Shown here: one piece after another, positions 35,699 through 45,336 of the stretch | Layout of the letters: each line of letters begins with the position of its first letter | How positions within the stretch are numbered: position 1 is the first letter of the stretch | Assembly (NCBI RefSeq): GCF_002741055.1 | Contig: NZ_CP016809.1 | Span: 3,822,501 to 3,886,500, forward strand | Direction: 5' to 3' | From: Paenibacillus ihbetae | GTDB lineage: Bacteria; Bacillota; Bacilli; Paenibacillales; Paenibacillaceae | DNA: 64,000 nt | Translations under genes and position numbers: made by a program | The notes under the pieces: generated by a model | What the model was told of the DNA's origin: nothing | Database searches by the model: none | What the model saw: only the letters and a program-made list of their open reading frames with translations

Positions 35699-37929
35699 CA
35701 AGCTATATCGAGGCCCGCGAGAGCATCCGGTATTGGCTCGGCGATGATGATGCCGGCATTCTGAAGACGATTGCCGGGCGCTACATCGGGGCGAACCCGG
35801 AAATTCCGTTCGCGCTGCGGTCGTTCGCCGGTACGGGGATTCTTCAGACCGGAGAAGGGTTCTACGACTTTAACTTCGGCGACCGGTTTCGGGATGCGAA
35901 GCAGGGAGACGCTGCCTTTGCGCTTGGTCTGGTGTGGAGCGACGATGAACGGTCGCTGGATGCCGCGATCATGCCGTTCAGCCCGGTCCGCTTCTATCTG
36001 AACGAGCAGCTGATGTACCGTTCAGGAGCCGAGGACGAGATGAAGCCCGATGCGAAGATTGTCATTCCGCTGGTATTGAATCCGGGCTGGAACACGTTGT
36101 TGATTGAGGCACGCAGGACTGAGGCCGGATTCGGCTGCCGCTTTGGCGCCCAGGAGGGCAAGGTCCGAATCCTGCAGGTGCTGTCCCCGTTTGCGGACCG
36201 GAAGGGGGCTGCCGGCTGGGCGTATGCCGGGCCGCTGACGGCCGGCCTATTCGGCGAAAGCGGCCGCTTTCCGAACGCTCACGGAAGCGAAGACGAAACG
36301 GGTGTGAGCTGGCTCCCGGTTACAGGCTGGAGCGAGCAGGAAGCGGTGAAGCCGAATTTTGAGCGAATGTTCGGCTTGCCTGGGGCAGCGGTATCGGGGT
36401 ATGCCTGGAGCCGATTGAAGGTGCCTGCCGCCGCCGATCCGATTGAGCTTAGGGGCCGTGCTTGGGGCAGGCTGCAGGTCTGGATCGGCGGACATCCTGT
36501 ACCGGTCCTTGACCTTCAAGAGGGAGGAGGCTTCCGCTGTGAGCTGCCTGCCGCGAGCTGCCGAGGGGATTTGCTGGTCCGCTGCAGCAGCGGGCCGTCC
36601 GGATGGGGATTTCAGCTTCAGGCCTATCATGCGGGGGAAGAGCTGGAATTCGTGCTCCCGGTTCCGGTACAGGGGGCGCCGTCTCCTTGGTTGTATGCCG
36701 GCCCGCTGGCGGCAGCGAAGGAGGAAACGCCGGAGGAGGTGTGCACGGTCAAAAGGCTGTTCCGGCTCGCGGACGGCCGCGGCTTGACCGGATGGTCCCT
36801 GGATGCGCCGGGCTGCCGGGTCAGGCCGTTCTATGAGAACGCCATGCTGAGCAACAAATGGACCTCCGGCTCGGCCAGCAACTTCGGGCGTTGGGACTAT
36901 CCGCTCGGCGTGACGATGTACGGTCTGCTGCAGACCGCTCGAATCTTGAGGCGGCCGGATGTTGCGGAATATGCCCGGGCACATATCGGCATCTGCACGT
37001 CATGGTACGAATACGCGGTCTGGGACCGGGATACGTACGGCTTTCCGTCCATTAACCATCAGCTGGTGCTGATTAAAATGCTGGACAACTGCGGTTCTTT
37101 CGGCTCCGCGATGCTGGAAGCCTATGCGGAAAGCGGCGGCAGTCCGGAGGATTTGAAGGTCGCGGAGGTCATTGCGGATTTTATGGCGAACCGCTTGGAA
37201 CGCCGGGAGGACGGGGCTTTTTACCGGCTGTGCGTTTCCGAGTATTCCGCGGATACGATGTGGGCGGACGATCTGTACATGAGCACGCCGTTCTTGTCGC
37301 GGTACGCCGGGATTACAGGCGATTCCTCCTATCTGGACGAAGCGGCAAGGCAGTTTCTGAGATACCGGGAGTATCTGTTCATGCCGGAGGAGGGCGTGAT
37401 AAGCCACGTATTTGATTTCAAATACGGGAAAGCGACACGGATACCGTGGGGACGCGGAAACGGCTGGAGCCTGTTCTCCCTATCCGAGCTGCTGGAGCGC
37501 CTGCCGGACGATCATAAGGACCGCCCGGCACTGCTTGGATTTTTCCGCGAGCTGTGCGCCGGGATCGCTTCCTATCAGGGCGAGTCAGGGCTCTGGAGAC
37601 AGGTCATTACCGATCCGGAGGCTTATGAGGAGGCTTCCTGCACGGCGATGTTCGCTTACGCCTTTGCCAGAGGCGTGAGGTTTGGCTGGCTGGAGAATCC
37701 CGGACGGTTTGCCGAGGCTGCCATTCGGGCATGGCAAGGGCTGACCGAGCATGCCATCGATCGCAGCGGCAGCGTGCATGGGGTGTGCAGCGGGTCCCGT
37801 TATTCCTTTACGGGGGACTATTACAAGCATGATCTGCTTACGGTGCTGAACGACAACCACGGGATCGGCATCATGATGCTGTCGTGCGTGGAAATTATGA
37901 AATTGAAAGGCATGCAGGGCCTCCAGTAA
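35695..37929 (+). CDS. GH105/GH88-type unsaturated uronyl hydrolase with N-terminal extension
   Basis: The 744-residue protein has a C-terminal (alpha/alpha)6 domain (about 380-740) with GH105 hallmarks: LDNCGSFG (Asp464), MWADDLYMSTPFL (Asp525/Asp526) and WGRGNGW (585-591). These enzymes hydrate the unsaturated uronic acid left by a lyase and release it. The first 370 residues look like beta-rich accessory domains of unknown role and make the protein about twice the usual length. No signal peptide is present, so it acts on imported oligosaccharides. It overlaps the lyase-like gene (ATGA). The 134 bp after it hold three operator palindromes of the iol operon. Confidence 0.85.
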   Translation: MTSYIEARESIRYWLGDDDAGILKTIAGRYIGANPEIPFALRSFAGTGILQTGEGFYDFNFGDRFRDAKQGDAAFALGLVWSDDERSLDAAIMPFSPVRFYLNEQLMYRSGAEDEMKPDAKIVIPLVLNPGWNTLLIEARRTEAGFGCRFGAQEGKVRILQVLSPFADRKGAAGWAYAGPLTAGLFGESGRFPNAHGSEDETGVSWLPVTGWSEQEAVKPNFERMFGLPGAAVSGYAWSRLKVPAAADPIELRGRAWGRLQVWIGGHPVPVLDLQEGGGFRCELPAASCRGDLLVRCSSGPSGWGFQLQAYHAGEELEFVLPVPVQGAPSPWLYAGPLAAAKEETPEEVCTVKRLFRLADGRGLTGWSLDAPGCRVRPFYENAMLSNKWTSGSASNFGRWDYPLGVTMYGLLQTARILRRPDVAEYARAHIGICTSWYEYAVWDRDTYGFPSINHQLVLIKMLDNCGSFGSAMLEAYAESGGSPEDLKVAEVIADFMANRLERREDGAFYRLCVSEYSADTMWADDLYMSTPFLSRYAGITGDSSYLDEAARQFLRYREYLFMPEEGVISHVFDFKYGKATRIPWGRGNGWSLFSLSELLERLPDDHKDRPALLGFFRELCAGIASYQGESGLWRQVITDPEAYEEASCTAMFAYAFARGVRFGWLENPGRFAEAAIRAWQGLTEHAIDRSGSVHGVCSGSRYSFTGDYYKHDLLTVLNDNHGIGIMMLSCVEIMKLKGMQGLQ

Positions 37930-37943
37930 GGCATACACTTTCG

Positions 37944-38004
37944 TTAAAGCGCTTAATCCGCCAAAGGATATAAGCGCTTCGGTGTACTAGGTTAAGCGCT
38001 TAAT
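37944..38004 (+). promoter_or_regulatory. Three AAGCGCTT operators upstream of iolD
   Basis: AAGCGCTT occurs at 37947-37954 (within TTAAAGCGCTTAA), 37972-37979 (TAAGCGCTTC) and 37994-38001 (GTTAAGCGCTTAAT). Centre distances are 25 and 22 bp, close to two helical turns, so repressor dimers could bind on one face. The central CG and flanking TTAA fit LacI-family proteins; the LacI regulator at the end of the cluster and CcpA are candidates. No clean -35/-10 pair was seen. Confidence 0.7.
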
Positions 38005-38063
38005 TCATAGATGGCTTGCCCGTTAGGATTCAAGAGAAGATAAGCGAAAAGGAGATGAACCGG

Positions 38064-39929
38064 TTGACAACGACACGATTAACAATGGCGCAGGCGCTGC
38101 TGAGGTTCCTGGATGCACAGTATGTTTCTGTCGACGGAGTGGAGACGAAATTTGTGCACGGGGTGATGGGGATTTTCGGGCACGGCAATGTGACCGGTCT
38201 TGGCGAGGCGTTGGAACGAAGCGCGGGGGACCTGGTTTATGTGCAGGGCAAAAACGAACAGGGCATGGTGCATGCGGCTGCGGCCTATGCCAAGCAGAAG
38301 AATCGCCGGCAGATTTGGGCCTGCACCTCATCCATCGGTCCCGGTGCCTTGAATATGGTTACCGCGGCAGCTACGGCAACGGTGAACCGCATTCCGGTGC
38401 TGCTGCTCCCAGGCGACAATTTCGCCTGCCGTCAGCCTGATCCGGTGCTTCAGCAGATCGAGGCCCCGTCGGATTATACCGTTTCGGCCGCCGATGCATT
38501 CAAGCCGGTGAGCCGGTACTGGGATCGGATATCCCGGCCGGAGCAGCTGATCGCAGCGGCACGGCAGGCGATCCGCGTGCTGACTGATCCGGCGGAGACG
38601 GGAGCGGTGACGCTGGCGCTGCCGCAGGATGTTCAGGCTGAGGCGTATGACTATCCGGATTCGCTGTTCGAGAAAACCGTGCATGTCATCGATCGCCGCC
38701 CGCCGTCGGCGGAAGGGCTGCAGCGGGCAGCCGCATGGATTGCCGCGAGCAAGCGCCCGCTGATCATCGCCGGAGGCGGCGTGCATTACAGCGATGCAAC
38801 CGGCGACCTGGCTGCTTTTGCAGAGGCCTTCGGGATTCCGGTCGCCGAAACGCAGGCCGGCAAAAGCGCGCTTCCCTGGAATCACCCCTTGAACCTGGGG
38901 GCGATCGGCGTAACCGGCTCGCTGGCGGCGAACCGTACCGCGGCAGAAGCAGATTTGATCATCGGCATCGGTACCCGGTATACGGACTTTACGACGTCTT
39001 CCAAATGGGCATTTCAGCGGGATGATGTTTCGTTCCTGAACCTGAACGTCAACGGTGCGGACAGCGTTAAGCTTGGCGGCGAAGCGCTGGTGGCCGATGC
39101 GAAGGAAGGGCTGAAGGCGCTGCATGCTAAGCTGTCGCAGGACGGCTATCAAGCCGCATATGAAGAAGGCGAGCTCGCCGGGCTGAAAGGGGAGTGGGAC
39201 CGCGAGGTGGATCGGCTGTACGCGGCCGAGCATCCGGATGGCTTGTCGCAGACGAGGGCGCTTGGCGTCATCAATGAGGTCATCCCCCCGACCTCGGTCA
39301 TCGTCTGTGCGGCAGGCAGTCTTCCAGGGGATCTGCATCGGTTATGGCGAGCCCCCGAAGCGAAGACGTATCACATGGAGTATGGGTTCTCCTGTATGGG
39401 GTATGAGGTTAGCGGCGCGCTTGGTGTGGCCATGGCAGAACCGGACCGCGAGGTCTATGCGCTGGTCGGCGACGGCAGTTATCTGATGATGCACTCGGAG
39501 CTGGTCACCAGCTTGCAGGAAGGCTGCAAGATCACGATTGTACTGTTCGACAACCACGGCTTCCAGTGCATTCACAACCTGCAGCGGAGCAACGGCAGCG
39601 ACGGCTTCGGCAACGAATTCCGCCGCCGCGAGGAGGGCACGGGCCGCCTGACCGGTGAATACCTTCCGATTGATTTCGCCGCGCACGCGCGGGCGCTCGG
39701 CGCCAAAGCCTACAAGGCCGGCACGCCGGAGGAGCTGCGGGCAGCGCTGCTTCAGGCCCGGCAGGAAACCGTCACGACCCTGATCGAGATTCCGGTCGTT
39801 CCGGGAACGAACACCGACGGTTACGAGTCCTGGTGGCGCGTGGAGGTGCCGGAGGTGTCCGTATCGAGCAAGGTGACGGAGGCCCAGCGCGAGATGGCCG
39901 CCCGGAGCAAGGAAGCAAGGCCTTACTAA
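38064..39929 (+). CDS. iolD: 3D-(3,5/4)-trihydroxycyclohexane-1,2-dione hydrolase
   Basis: TTG 38064 is preferred: AAAAGGAG is nine bases upstream, whereas ATG 38055 touches that site. The 621-residue protein is a ThDP enzyme with an N-terminal domain binding the cofactor Glu region ([19 protein letters not shown]), a central domain, and a C-terminal domain with GDGSYLMM...DNHGFQCI for the pyrophosphate-magnesium site. IolD opens the ring of the dione made by IolE to give 5-deoxy-D-glucuronate. It begins the iolD-E-C-A-G-B run and lies directly behind three operators. Confidence 0.95.
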   Translation: MTTTRLTMAQALLRFLDAQYVSVDGVETKFVHGVMGIFGHGNVTGLGEALERSAGDLVYVQGKNEQGMVHAAAAYAKQKNRRQIWACTSSIGPGALNMVTAAATATVNRIPVLLLPGDNFACRQPDPVLQQIEAPSDYTVSAADAFKPVSRYWDRISRPEQLIAAARQAIRVLTDPAETGAVTLALPQDVQAEAYDYPDSLFEKTVHVIDRRPPSAEGLQRAAAWIAASKRPLIIAGGGVHYSDATGDLAAFAEAFGIPVAETQAGKSALPWNHPLNLGAIGVTGSLAANRTAAEADLIIGIGTRYTDFTTSSKWAFQRDDVSFLNLNVNGADSVKLGGEALVADAKEGLKALHAKLSQDGYQAAYEEGELAGLKGEWDREVDRLYAAEHPDGLSQTRALGVINEVIPPTSVIVCAAGSLPGDLHRLWRAPEAKTYHMEYGFSCMGYEVSGALGVAMAEPDREVYALVGDGSYLMMHSELVTSLQEGCKITIVLFDNHGFQCIHNLQRSNGSDGFGNEFRRREEGTGRLTGEYLPIDFAAHARALGAKAYKAGTPEELRAALLQARQETVTTLIEIPVVPGTNTDGYESWWRVEVPEVSVSSKVTEAQREMAARSKEARPY

Positions 39930-40064
39930 GTTGGAAAAGGAGTTGTTCATTGTCTCAAACCAAGGAGGTAGCATAGCTGCCTCGGGCGATGAAGTTGGTC
40001 CGACTATGGGATCTGGAGTAAGGAAGCATACTACTCTACCAAACAAAGCAAAGGAGCGCTGGAT

Positions 40065-40979
40065 ATGGGCAACAGGCTGTTCAAGCTGGGGATTCACCCC
40101 ATCAACTGGGTCGGCGAGGATGTCAGAGAGCATGGAGATGACACAACGTTTGAAACGATTGTGGATGATATTGCGGCTTTGGGTTTGACAGGCACGGAGA
40201 TGGGCAGGAAATTCCCGAAGGATCCGGCGGTGCTGAAGCGGGAGCTGGAATCCCGCGGCATTCAATTGGTCTCGCAGTGGAAGTCCGTGCTGTTCTCCGA
40301 TCCCGCTTACCGGAAGCAGGAGCTGGAGGACTACCGCCAGCATGCGGAGTTTCTGGCCGGCTTCGGCAGCAAGGTCATCAGCACGGCGGAGGTTGGAGGC
40401 TCGCTGCACTTCGATCCCCGGCGGACGCCGAACGAGAGTGTCGTTCTACGACTGGATGACGCCGGATGGGAAAGCCTGGCGGAGGGACTCAACCAGGCCG
40501 GCGAAATTGCGGCGAGCTACGGCATGAAGCTGACGTATCATCACCACGGCGGCACGGTCGTGGAGCAGCCGGCCGAAATCGACCGGCTGATGGCAATGAC
40601 CGACCCTTCGCTCGTGTTTCTCCTCTACGATACCGGCCATGCCTACTACGGGGGAAGCGATCCGCTCGAGCTGCTCCGCAAGCATTATGACCGAATCGCG
40701 TATATCCACCTGAAGGATATCCGGCATGAAATCTTGGAGCAGGCACGTCTGGATGGCTGCGATTTCGTGAGCTGCATCCGCAGGGGCGTGTTCACCGTTC
40801 CCGGCGATGGCTGCATCGATTTTACGCCGATTATCGGAGAGCTCGTAGAGCGCGGTTATAACGGCTGGGCGATGCTGGAGGGCGAGCAGGACCCTGCGCT
40901 GCATCCGGCCAAGGCGTATGCTGAGCGGGCGATCGAATATCTGGATCGTCTGGAGGGCCATCTCAAGTCGCAGGTCTGA
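40065..40979 (+). CDS. iolE: Inosose dehydratase
   Basis: The 304-residue TIM-barrel protein shows the IolE pattern: N-terminal LGIHPINWVGEDVREHGDD, GTEMGRKFPKD, the metal-binding TYHHHGGTVVE and DTGHAYYGG, and C-terminal YNGWAMLEGEQDP. It dehydrates 2-keto-myo-inositol (from IolG) to the dione used by IolD. AAAGGAG is ten bases before the ATG. A 135-bp gap from iolD contains an AAGGAGG without a suitable start codon; no gene is supported there. Confidence 0.95.
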   Translation: MGNRLFKLGIHPINWVGEDVREHGDDTTFETIVDDIAALGLTGTEMGRKFPKDPAVLKRELESRGIQLVSQWKSVLFSDPAYRKQELEDYRQHAEFLAGFGSKVISTAEVGGSLHFDPRRTPNESVVLRLDDAGWESLAEGLNQAGEIAASYGMKLTYHHHGGTVVEQPAEIDRLMAMTDPSLVFLLYDTGHAYYGGSDPLELLRKHYDRIAYIHLKDIRHEILEQARLDGCDFVSCIRRGVFTVPGDGCIDFTPIIGELVERGYNGWAMLEGEQDPALHPAKAYAERAIEYLDRLEGHLKSQV

Positions 40980-41117
40980 CACTGCTCGGCTCGCGGGCCG
41001 AAACCAGGCTGATGGCAAATTCGGAAGGTTCAAAATGCAGTGCAGGATACCAGCTTGCTTATCGGACACCAGGCAAATCCTGATTTTAACTATCAAAATA
41101 AGTTGGACTTAAGAGAA

Positions 41118-41224
41118 CGATGCAGGCAAGGGAGTGAAATGATTCCGAAGAAGTCGAAAGCTTTCTGAAGGAAAGCTGCATCGGAAGCATCCGCTGGGGT
41201 CGCCTTTGGTTTCTGAGAAACCAA
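41118..41224 (+). ncRNA. Structured leader-like element upstream of iolC
   Basis: Within the 387-bp gap between iolE and iolC, CGATGCAG (41118-41125) pairs with CTGCATCG (41176-41183), enclosing an AGCTTTC/GAAAGCT hairpin (41159-41177) that competes with the outer stem by two bases. TTGGTTTC-TGA-GAAACCAA (41206-41224) forms a further perfect hairpin. No T-tract follows. It does not match a riboswitch I know; part resembles 19471-19518, so it may instead be a dispersed repeat. Confidence 0.4.
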
Positions 41225-41366
41225 CAGCGATTGTAGGAATATTTTACGTACTTGCCTAACGTACATTCATTTGTTCAACTTACAAGTGATTCGGGCCATT
41301 AAAAAGCCGAGCCATACATTTCTATGAGTGCTCAGCGTGGGCCGATCTGATCAAGGAGGTTCAGCC

Positions 41367-42380
41367 ATGAGTGAAATCACGTTCAACGACCAAAAACCGG
41401 TGGATTTTGTCGCCGTGGGGAGATTATGCATCGACTTGAATGCGAATGAGATTAACCGGCCGATGGAAGAGACGAGCACGTTTACCAAGTATGTGGGCGG
41501 GTCCCCGGCCAATATCTGTATCGGGATGGCCCGCCTGGGCCTGAATACGGGCTTCATCGGCAAGGTGGCGGACGATCAGATGGGGCGTTTTATTACCCAA
41601 TACCTGAAGGATAACGGAATCGCGACGCAGGGCGTAACGACCGACCGTACCGGAGCCGTGACGGGGCTGGCTTTTACCGAAATTAAAAGTCCGACTGACT
41701 GCAGCATCCTGATGTACCGCGATAACGCTGCGGATTTGCTGCTGGAGACGGGGGACGTGAACGAGGAATTGATCGCCTCCGCCAAAATGGTGCTGATCTC
41801 CGGAACCGCGCTTGCGGCCAGCCCTTCCCGGGAAGCCGTGTTTCTGGCTCTGGAATATGCCAAGCAACACGGCGCCGTAATTGCATTTGATCTGGATTAC
41901 CGTCCGTACACTTGGAAATCCCCTCAGGAAACGGCGACTTATTATAACCTAGCGGCTGAAAAATGCGACATCATCCTCGGCACGCGCGAGGAGTTCGACA
42001 TGATGGAGCAGTTTGGAGGCAACCCGGAGCGGAGCGACCGCATCACGGCGCACAAGTGGTTTGACTACAGCGCCAGGATCGTCATTATCAAGCACGGCAA
42101 GGAGGGCTCCATCGCATATACACCGGACGGCACCAGCCATACGGCTCAAAGCTTTCCGGCAAAGGTCATCAAGACGTTCGGGGCAGGGGATTCTTACGCC
42201 GCAGGCTTTCTGTACGGTCTAATGCAGGGCTGGACCATTGAGCGGTCCATGGAATTCGGCAGCGCGGCGGCGAGCATTGTCATCTCCAGCCACAGCTGCT
42301 CCGATGCCATGCCGACAAGCGAAGCGGTTCACGATTATATGGAGCGCTGTAAACGCGGGGAAATCACGGCTAATACTTAG
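41367..42380 (+). CDS. iolC: 5-dehydro-2-deoxygluconokinase
   Basis: ATG 41367 with AAGGAGG upstream gives 337 residues. This is a PfkB/ribokinase-type kinase with the N-terminal signature GGSPANICIGMARLG and C-terminal GAGDSYAAGFLYGL containing the catalytic Asp. IolC phosphorylates 2-deoxy-5-keto-D-gluconate; the following aldolase IolJ is not encoded in this window. The IolC-typical start DFVAVGRLCIDLNANEINRPMEE is clear. A gap with stem-loops precedes the gene and a degenerate tandem repeat follows it. Confidence 0.94.
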   Translation: MSEITFNDQKPVDFVAVGRLCIDLNANEINRPMEETSTFTKYVGGSPANICIGMARLGLNTGFIGKVADDQMGRFITQYLKDNGIATQGVTTDRTGAVTGLAFTEIKSPTDCSILMYRDNAADLLLETGDVNEELIASAKMVLISGTALAASPSREAVFLALEYAKQHGAVIAFDLDYRPYTWKSPQETATYYNLAAEKCDIILGTREEFDMMEQFGGNPERSDRITAHKWFDYSARIVIIKHGKEGSIAYTPDGTSHTAQSFPAKVIKTFGAGDSYAAGFLYGLMQGWTIERSMEFGSAAASIVISSHSCSDAMPTSEAVHDYMERCKRGEITANT

Positions 42381-42450
42381 GCACCGAGCATCTGACCCTT
42401 CTTTTACGCTGACTTGTATCATCGCTTCGCGAAGGCTCTCCAATCGAATT

Positions 42451-42686
42451 TCCTGATTTTATCGAAGGTCCTGACGGATTCTGCTGAATATCCTGAGTGA
42501 TCTCAACAAATTATCCTGAGTGCTCTCAATATATCTGCAGTGATCTCAATATATCTGTAGTGATCTCAATAACTATCTTTAGTGATCTCAACAACAAGCC
42601 TGACTAATCTCAATAACTATCCTGACTGATCTTAACCAATATCCTAACGGATCCTATCAAATACGCTAACTGATTCAATCGAAAGG
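42451..42686 (+). repeat. Degenerate ~21-bp tandem repeat array upstream of iolA
   Basis: About eleven units follow one another with the CTG/CTA/CTT landmark at 42453, 42471, 42493, 42516, 42535, 42555, 42576, 42600, 42622, 42644 and 42666 (spacing 18-24). The best conserved core is CTGAGTGATCTCAA, which contains the dyad TGAG-N4-CTCA. The array fills nearly the whole iolC-iolA gap and ends at the iolA ribosome binding site. The unit length is not a codon multiple, and no open frame crosses it. Confidence 0.85.
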
Positions 42687-42698
42687 GGCCAACCAGCC

Positions 42699-44144
42699 AT
42701 GACGCAAACCCTGAGCAATTATATCGGCGGACATTTTGTGCCATCCCGATCCGAAAAAACCGATCCCGTCTACAATCCGGCGACGGAGGAGATTCTCGCT
42801 TACGTGCCGCTTTCGACCAAGGAGGAGGTAGACCTGGCGGTGCAGGCAGCAGCCAAAGCGGGGCGCTCCTGGGCGAAGACCGCCGTGCCTCGCCGCGCGC
42901 GCATTCTGTTCAAGTATCAGCAACTGCTTGTGGAGCACTGGGAGGAGCTGGCCCGCCTCATTACGGCGGAGAACGGCAAAAGCTATGCCGAAGCCTACGG
43001 CGAGGTGCAGCGCGGCATCGAGTGCGTGGAATTTGCAGCCGGTGCGCCCACGCTGATGATGGGCAAACAGCTTCCCGACATCGCCACCAATCTGGAGTCC
43101 GGGATGTACCGTTATCCGATCGGTGTTGTAGCCGGCATCACGCCGTTCAACTTCCCGATGATGGTGCCGTGCTGGATGTTCCCGCTCGCCATCGCCTGCG
43201 GCAATGCGTTCGTGCTGAAGCCGTCGGAGCGCACGCCGCTCTTGGCCCAGCGCCTGGCGGAGCTGTTCGCGGAAGCCGGCCTTCCGGACGGCGTGCTCAA
43301 CATTGTTCATGGCGCGCATGACGTGGTCAACGGCATTTTGGAGCATCCGGGCATTGCTGCCATATCCTTTGTAGGCTCTCAGCCGGTGGCGGAGTATGTG
43401 TACAAAACCGCTTCCTCCTACGGCAAGCGCGTCCAGGCCTTGGCCGGAGCCAAAAACCACAGCATCGTGATGCCATCAGCCGACTTGGACGCAGCCGTCA
43501 CCCAAATCGTCAGCGCGGCCTTCGGTTCAGCCGGTGAGCGCTGTATGGCCTGCTCCGTGGTGGTAGCGGTTGGGGACGTAGCGGAGCCGCTCATCGGGAA
43601 GCTGAAGCAGGCGGCCGATGAAGTCTCCATCGGCAACGGGGCGGATGAAGGCGTCTTCTTGGGGCCAGTCATCCGGCAAGCCCACAAGGAGCGGACGCTC
43701 TCTTACATTGAGGCAGGCGAGCAGGAAGGAGCCAAACTGGTCCGTGACGGACGGAGGGATGACGCCGCGAACGGTGAGGGGTATTTTGTCGGACCGACGA
43801 TTTTTGATGAAGTGACCTGCGAGATGAAGATCTGGAGGGACGAGATTTTTGCGCCGGTGCTATCCGTCATGCGTGCAGAAACGCTGGAGGAAGCCATTGA
43901 AATTTCCAACCGCTCGGACTTCGCCAATGGTGCCTGCCTGTTCACACAGGACGGCAGCGACGTGCGCCAGTTCCGCGAGCATATCGATGCCGGCATGCTG
44001 GGCGTCAACCTCGGCGTTCCTGCGCCGATGGCATTCTTCCCGTTCTCCGGCTGGAAAAACTCCTTCTATGGGGACCTGCATGCGAACGGCACCGACGGCG
44101 TGGAATTCTATACCCGAAAGAAAATGGTAACGGCACGCTGGTAA
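42699..44144 (+). CDS. iolA: Methylmalonate-semialdehyde dehydrogenase (CoA-acylating)
   Basis: The 481-residue aldehyde dehydrogenase has the MmsA/IolA-specific N-terminus ([14 protein letters not shown]), the NAD-binding fold with [16 protein letters not shown], and catalytic Cys282 in [12 protein letters not shown]. It converts malonate semialdehyde, the end product of the inositol path, to acetyl-CoA, and may also act in valine breakdown. AAAGGGG precedes the ATG at about 11 bases, just behind the tandem repeat. iolG follows after 25 bp with a strong ribosome site. Confidence 0.95.
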   Translation: MTQTLSNYIGGHFVPSRSEKTDPVYNPATEEILAYVPLSTKEEVDLAVQAAAKAGRSWAKTAVPRRARILFKYQQLLVEHWEELARLITAENGKSYAEAYGEVQRGIECVEFAAGAPTLMMGKQLPDIATNLESGMYRYPIGVVAGITPFNFPMMVPCWMFPLAIACGNAFVLKPSERTPLLAQRLAELFAEAGLPDGVLNIVHGAHDVVNGILEHPGIAAISFVGSQPVAEYVYKTASSYGKRVQALAGAKNHSIVMPSADLDAAVTQIVSAAFGSAGERCMACSVVVAVGDVAEPLIGKLKQAADEVSIGNGADEGVFLGPVIRQAHKERTLSYIEAGEQEGAKLVRDGRRDDAANGEGYFVGPTIFDEVTCEMKIWRDEIFAPVLSVMRAETLEEAIEISNRSDFANGACLFTQDGSDVRQFREHIDAGMLGVNLGVPAPMAFFPFSGWKNSFYGDLHANGTDGVEFYTRKKMVTARW

Positions 44145-44169
44145 GCTCATAAGCGGAGGAGACATTCAT

Positions 44170-45201
44170 ATGAAAACCATTAAAATCGGCATTATCGGTG
44201 CCGGACGAATCGGCAAAATCCATGCGGATCATCTGCTGCACATGCCGGGCGCGGAAATTGCGGCCATCAGCGATCTATACGCTGCAGACGAGCTGCGTGC
44301 TTGGGCCATGGAGCGGGGCATAGCCGTAGTTACGAACAACAGTACCGAGATCATGGAGCATCCGGATATCGATGCCGTATTCATCTGCTCCTCGACGGAT
44401 ACGCATGTCCCGCTGATCAAGCAGGCCGCGGCGAACGGCAAGCATATCTTTTGCGAGAAGCCGGTTAGCATGAGCGTAGAGCAGACCCGCGAGGCGCTCG
44501 CGGCCGTGGAGGCAGCCGGCGTGAGTCTGCAGATCGGCTTCAACCGCCGGTTCGACCATAATTTCAGCCGGGTCCGCGAGATTGTGTCCGATGGGAAAAT
44601 CGGGGAGCCGCATTTGATCAGGATTACCTCCCGCGATCCGAATCCGCCGCATCCGGATTATATTAAGGTGTCGGGCGGGCTGTTTATGGATATGGCGATT
44701 CATGATTTTGACATCGCCCGTTTTCTTTCGGGCAGTGAGGTGGTCGAAGTGTACGCCCAGGGAGCGGTGCTGGTAGATCCTGCGATCGGCGAACAGGGTG
44801 ATATTGACACGGCCGTTACGACGCTGCGGTTTGCAAGCGGGGCGCTCGGCGTCATCGACAACAGCCGCAAGGCGGTTTACGGCTATGATCAGCGGGTCGA
44901 GGTATTCGGCTCCGGGGGCAGCGTTTCCGCCGACAACGATTATCCGAGTACCGCTGTCGTCAGCGGCCCGGAGGGCGTCACCCGCGACAAACCGTTGTAC
45001 TTCTTCCTGGAGCGGTATAAAGAAGCGTACATCAACGAAACGCGTCAATTTATCGAGAGCCTGCAAAACGGCACGCCCGTGCCGGTCAGCGGCCATGACG
45101 GCCTGCAGGCGGAGCTGATTGCCTTGGCGGCCAAGCGCTCGCTGGAGCAAGGCCGTCCTGTGAAGCTGGCTGAGCTCACCGGCATTTCCACGGTAAGCTA
45201 A
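44170..45201 (+). CDS. iolG: myo-Inositol 2-dehydrogenase (Gfo/Idh/MocA family)
   Basis: The 343-residue NAD-dependent dehydrogenase has the Rossmann start GIIGAGRIGKIHAD, the family motif EKPVS (96-100, catalytic Lys) and the DMAIHDFDIARF segment containing the active-site Asp/His pair. IolG oxidises myo-inositol to 2-keto-myo-inositol, the first step of the pathway. GGAGGAG lies ten bases before the ATG. The order (iolG after iolA) differs from B. subtilis iolABCDEFGHIJ. Closely related Gfo/Idh/MocA enzymes use other inositols or sugars, so scyllo-inositol cannot be excluded as the substrate. Confidence 0.92.
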   Translation: MKTIKIGIIGAGRIGKIHADHLLHMPGAEIAAISDLYAADELRAWAMERGIAVVTNNSTEIMEHPDIDAVFICSSTDTHVPLIKQAAANGKHIFCEKPVSMSVEQTREALAAVEAAGVSLQIGFNRRFDHNFSRVREIVSDGKIGEPHLIRITSRDPNPPHPDYIKVSGGLFMDMAIHDFDIARFLSGSEVVEVYAQGAVLVDPAIGEQGDIDTAVTTLRFASGALGVIDNSRKAVYGYDQRVEVFGSGGSVSADNDYPSTAVVSGPEGVTRDKPLYFFLERYKEAYINETRQFIESLQNGTPVPVSGHDGLQAELIALAAKRSLEQGRPVKLAELTGISTVS

Positions 45202-45336
45202 GCCTGAAGAGGATGTATCGGAGCGGCACTAGGCCTGCGCCTGCGGGATGAACACCGATCCTATGACATGAGTGTCCGCTCAGGCTCGCTCCATTCATCA
45301 ATTGCAAAAAAGATATTTTAGAGGAGGGAAAGAATC

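Noticed and set aside
39931..40064. Small gene between iolD and iolE, suggested by AAGGAGG at about 39961
   Set aside because: The purine run is followed by ATAG with no start codon at a suitable distance, and the frames there run into iolE out of frame.
41190..41240. Partial resemblance to a TPP riboswitch (GGGGTCGCC...CTGAGA...CAGCGATTGTAGGAA)
   Set aside because: The required P3/P4-P5 arrangement and conserved loop residues are not in place, and iolC has no link to thiamine.
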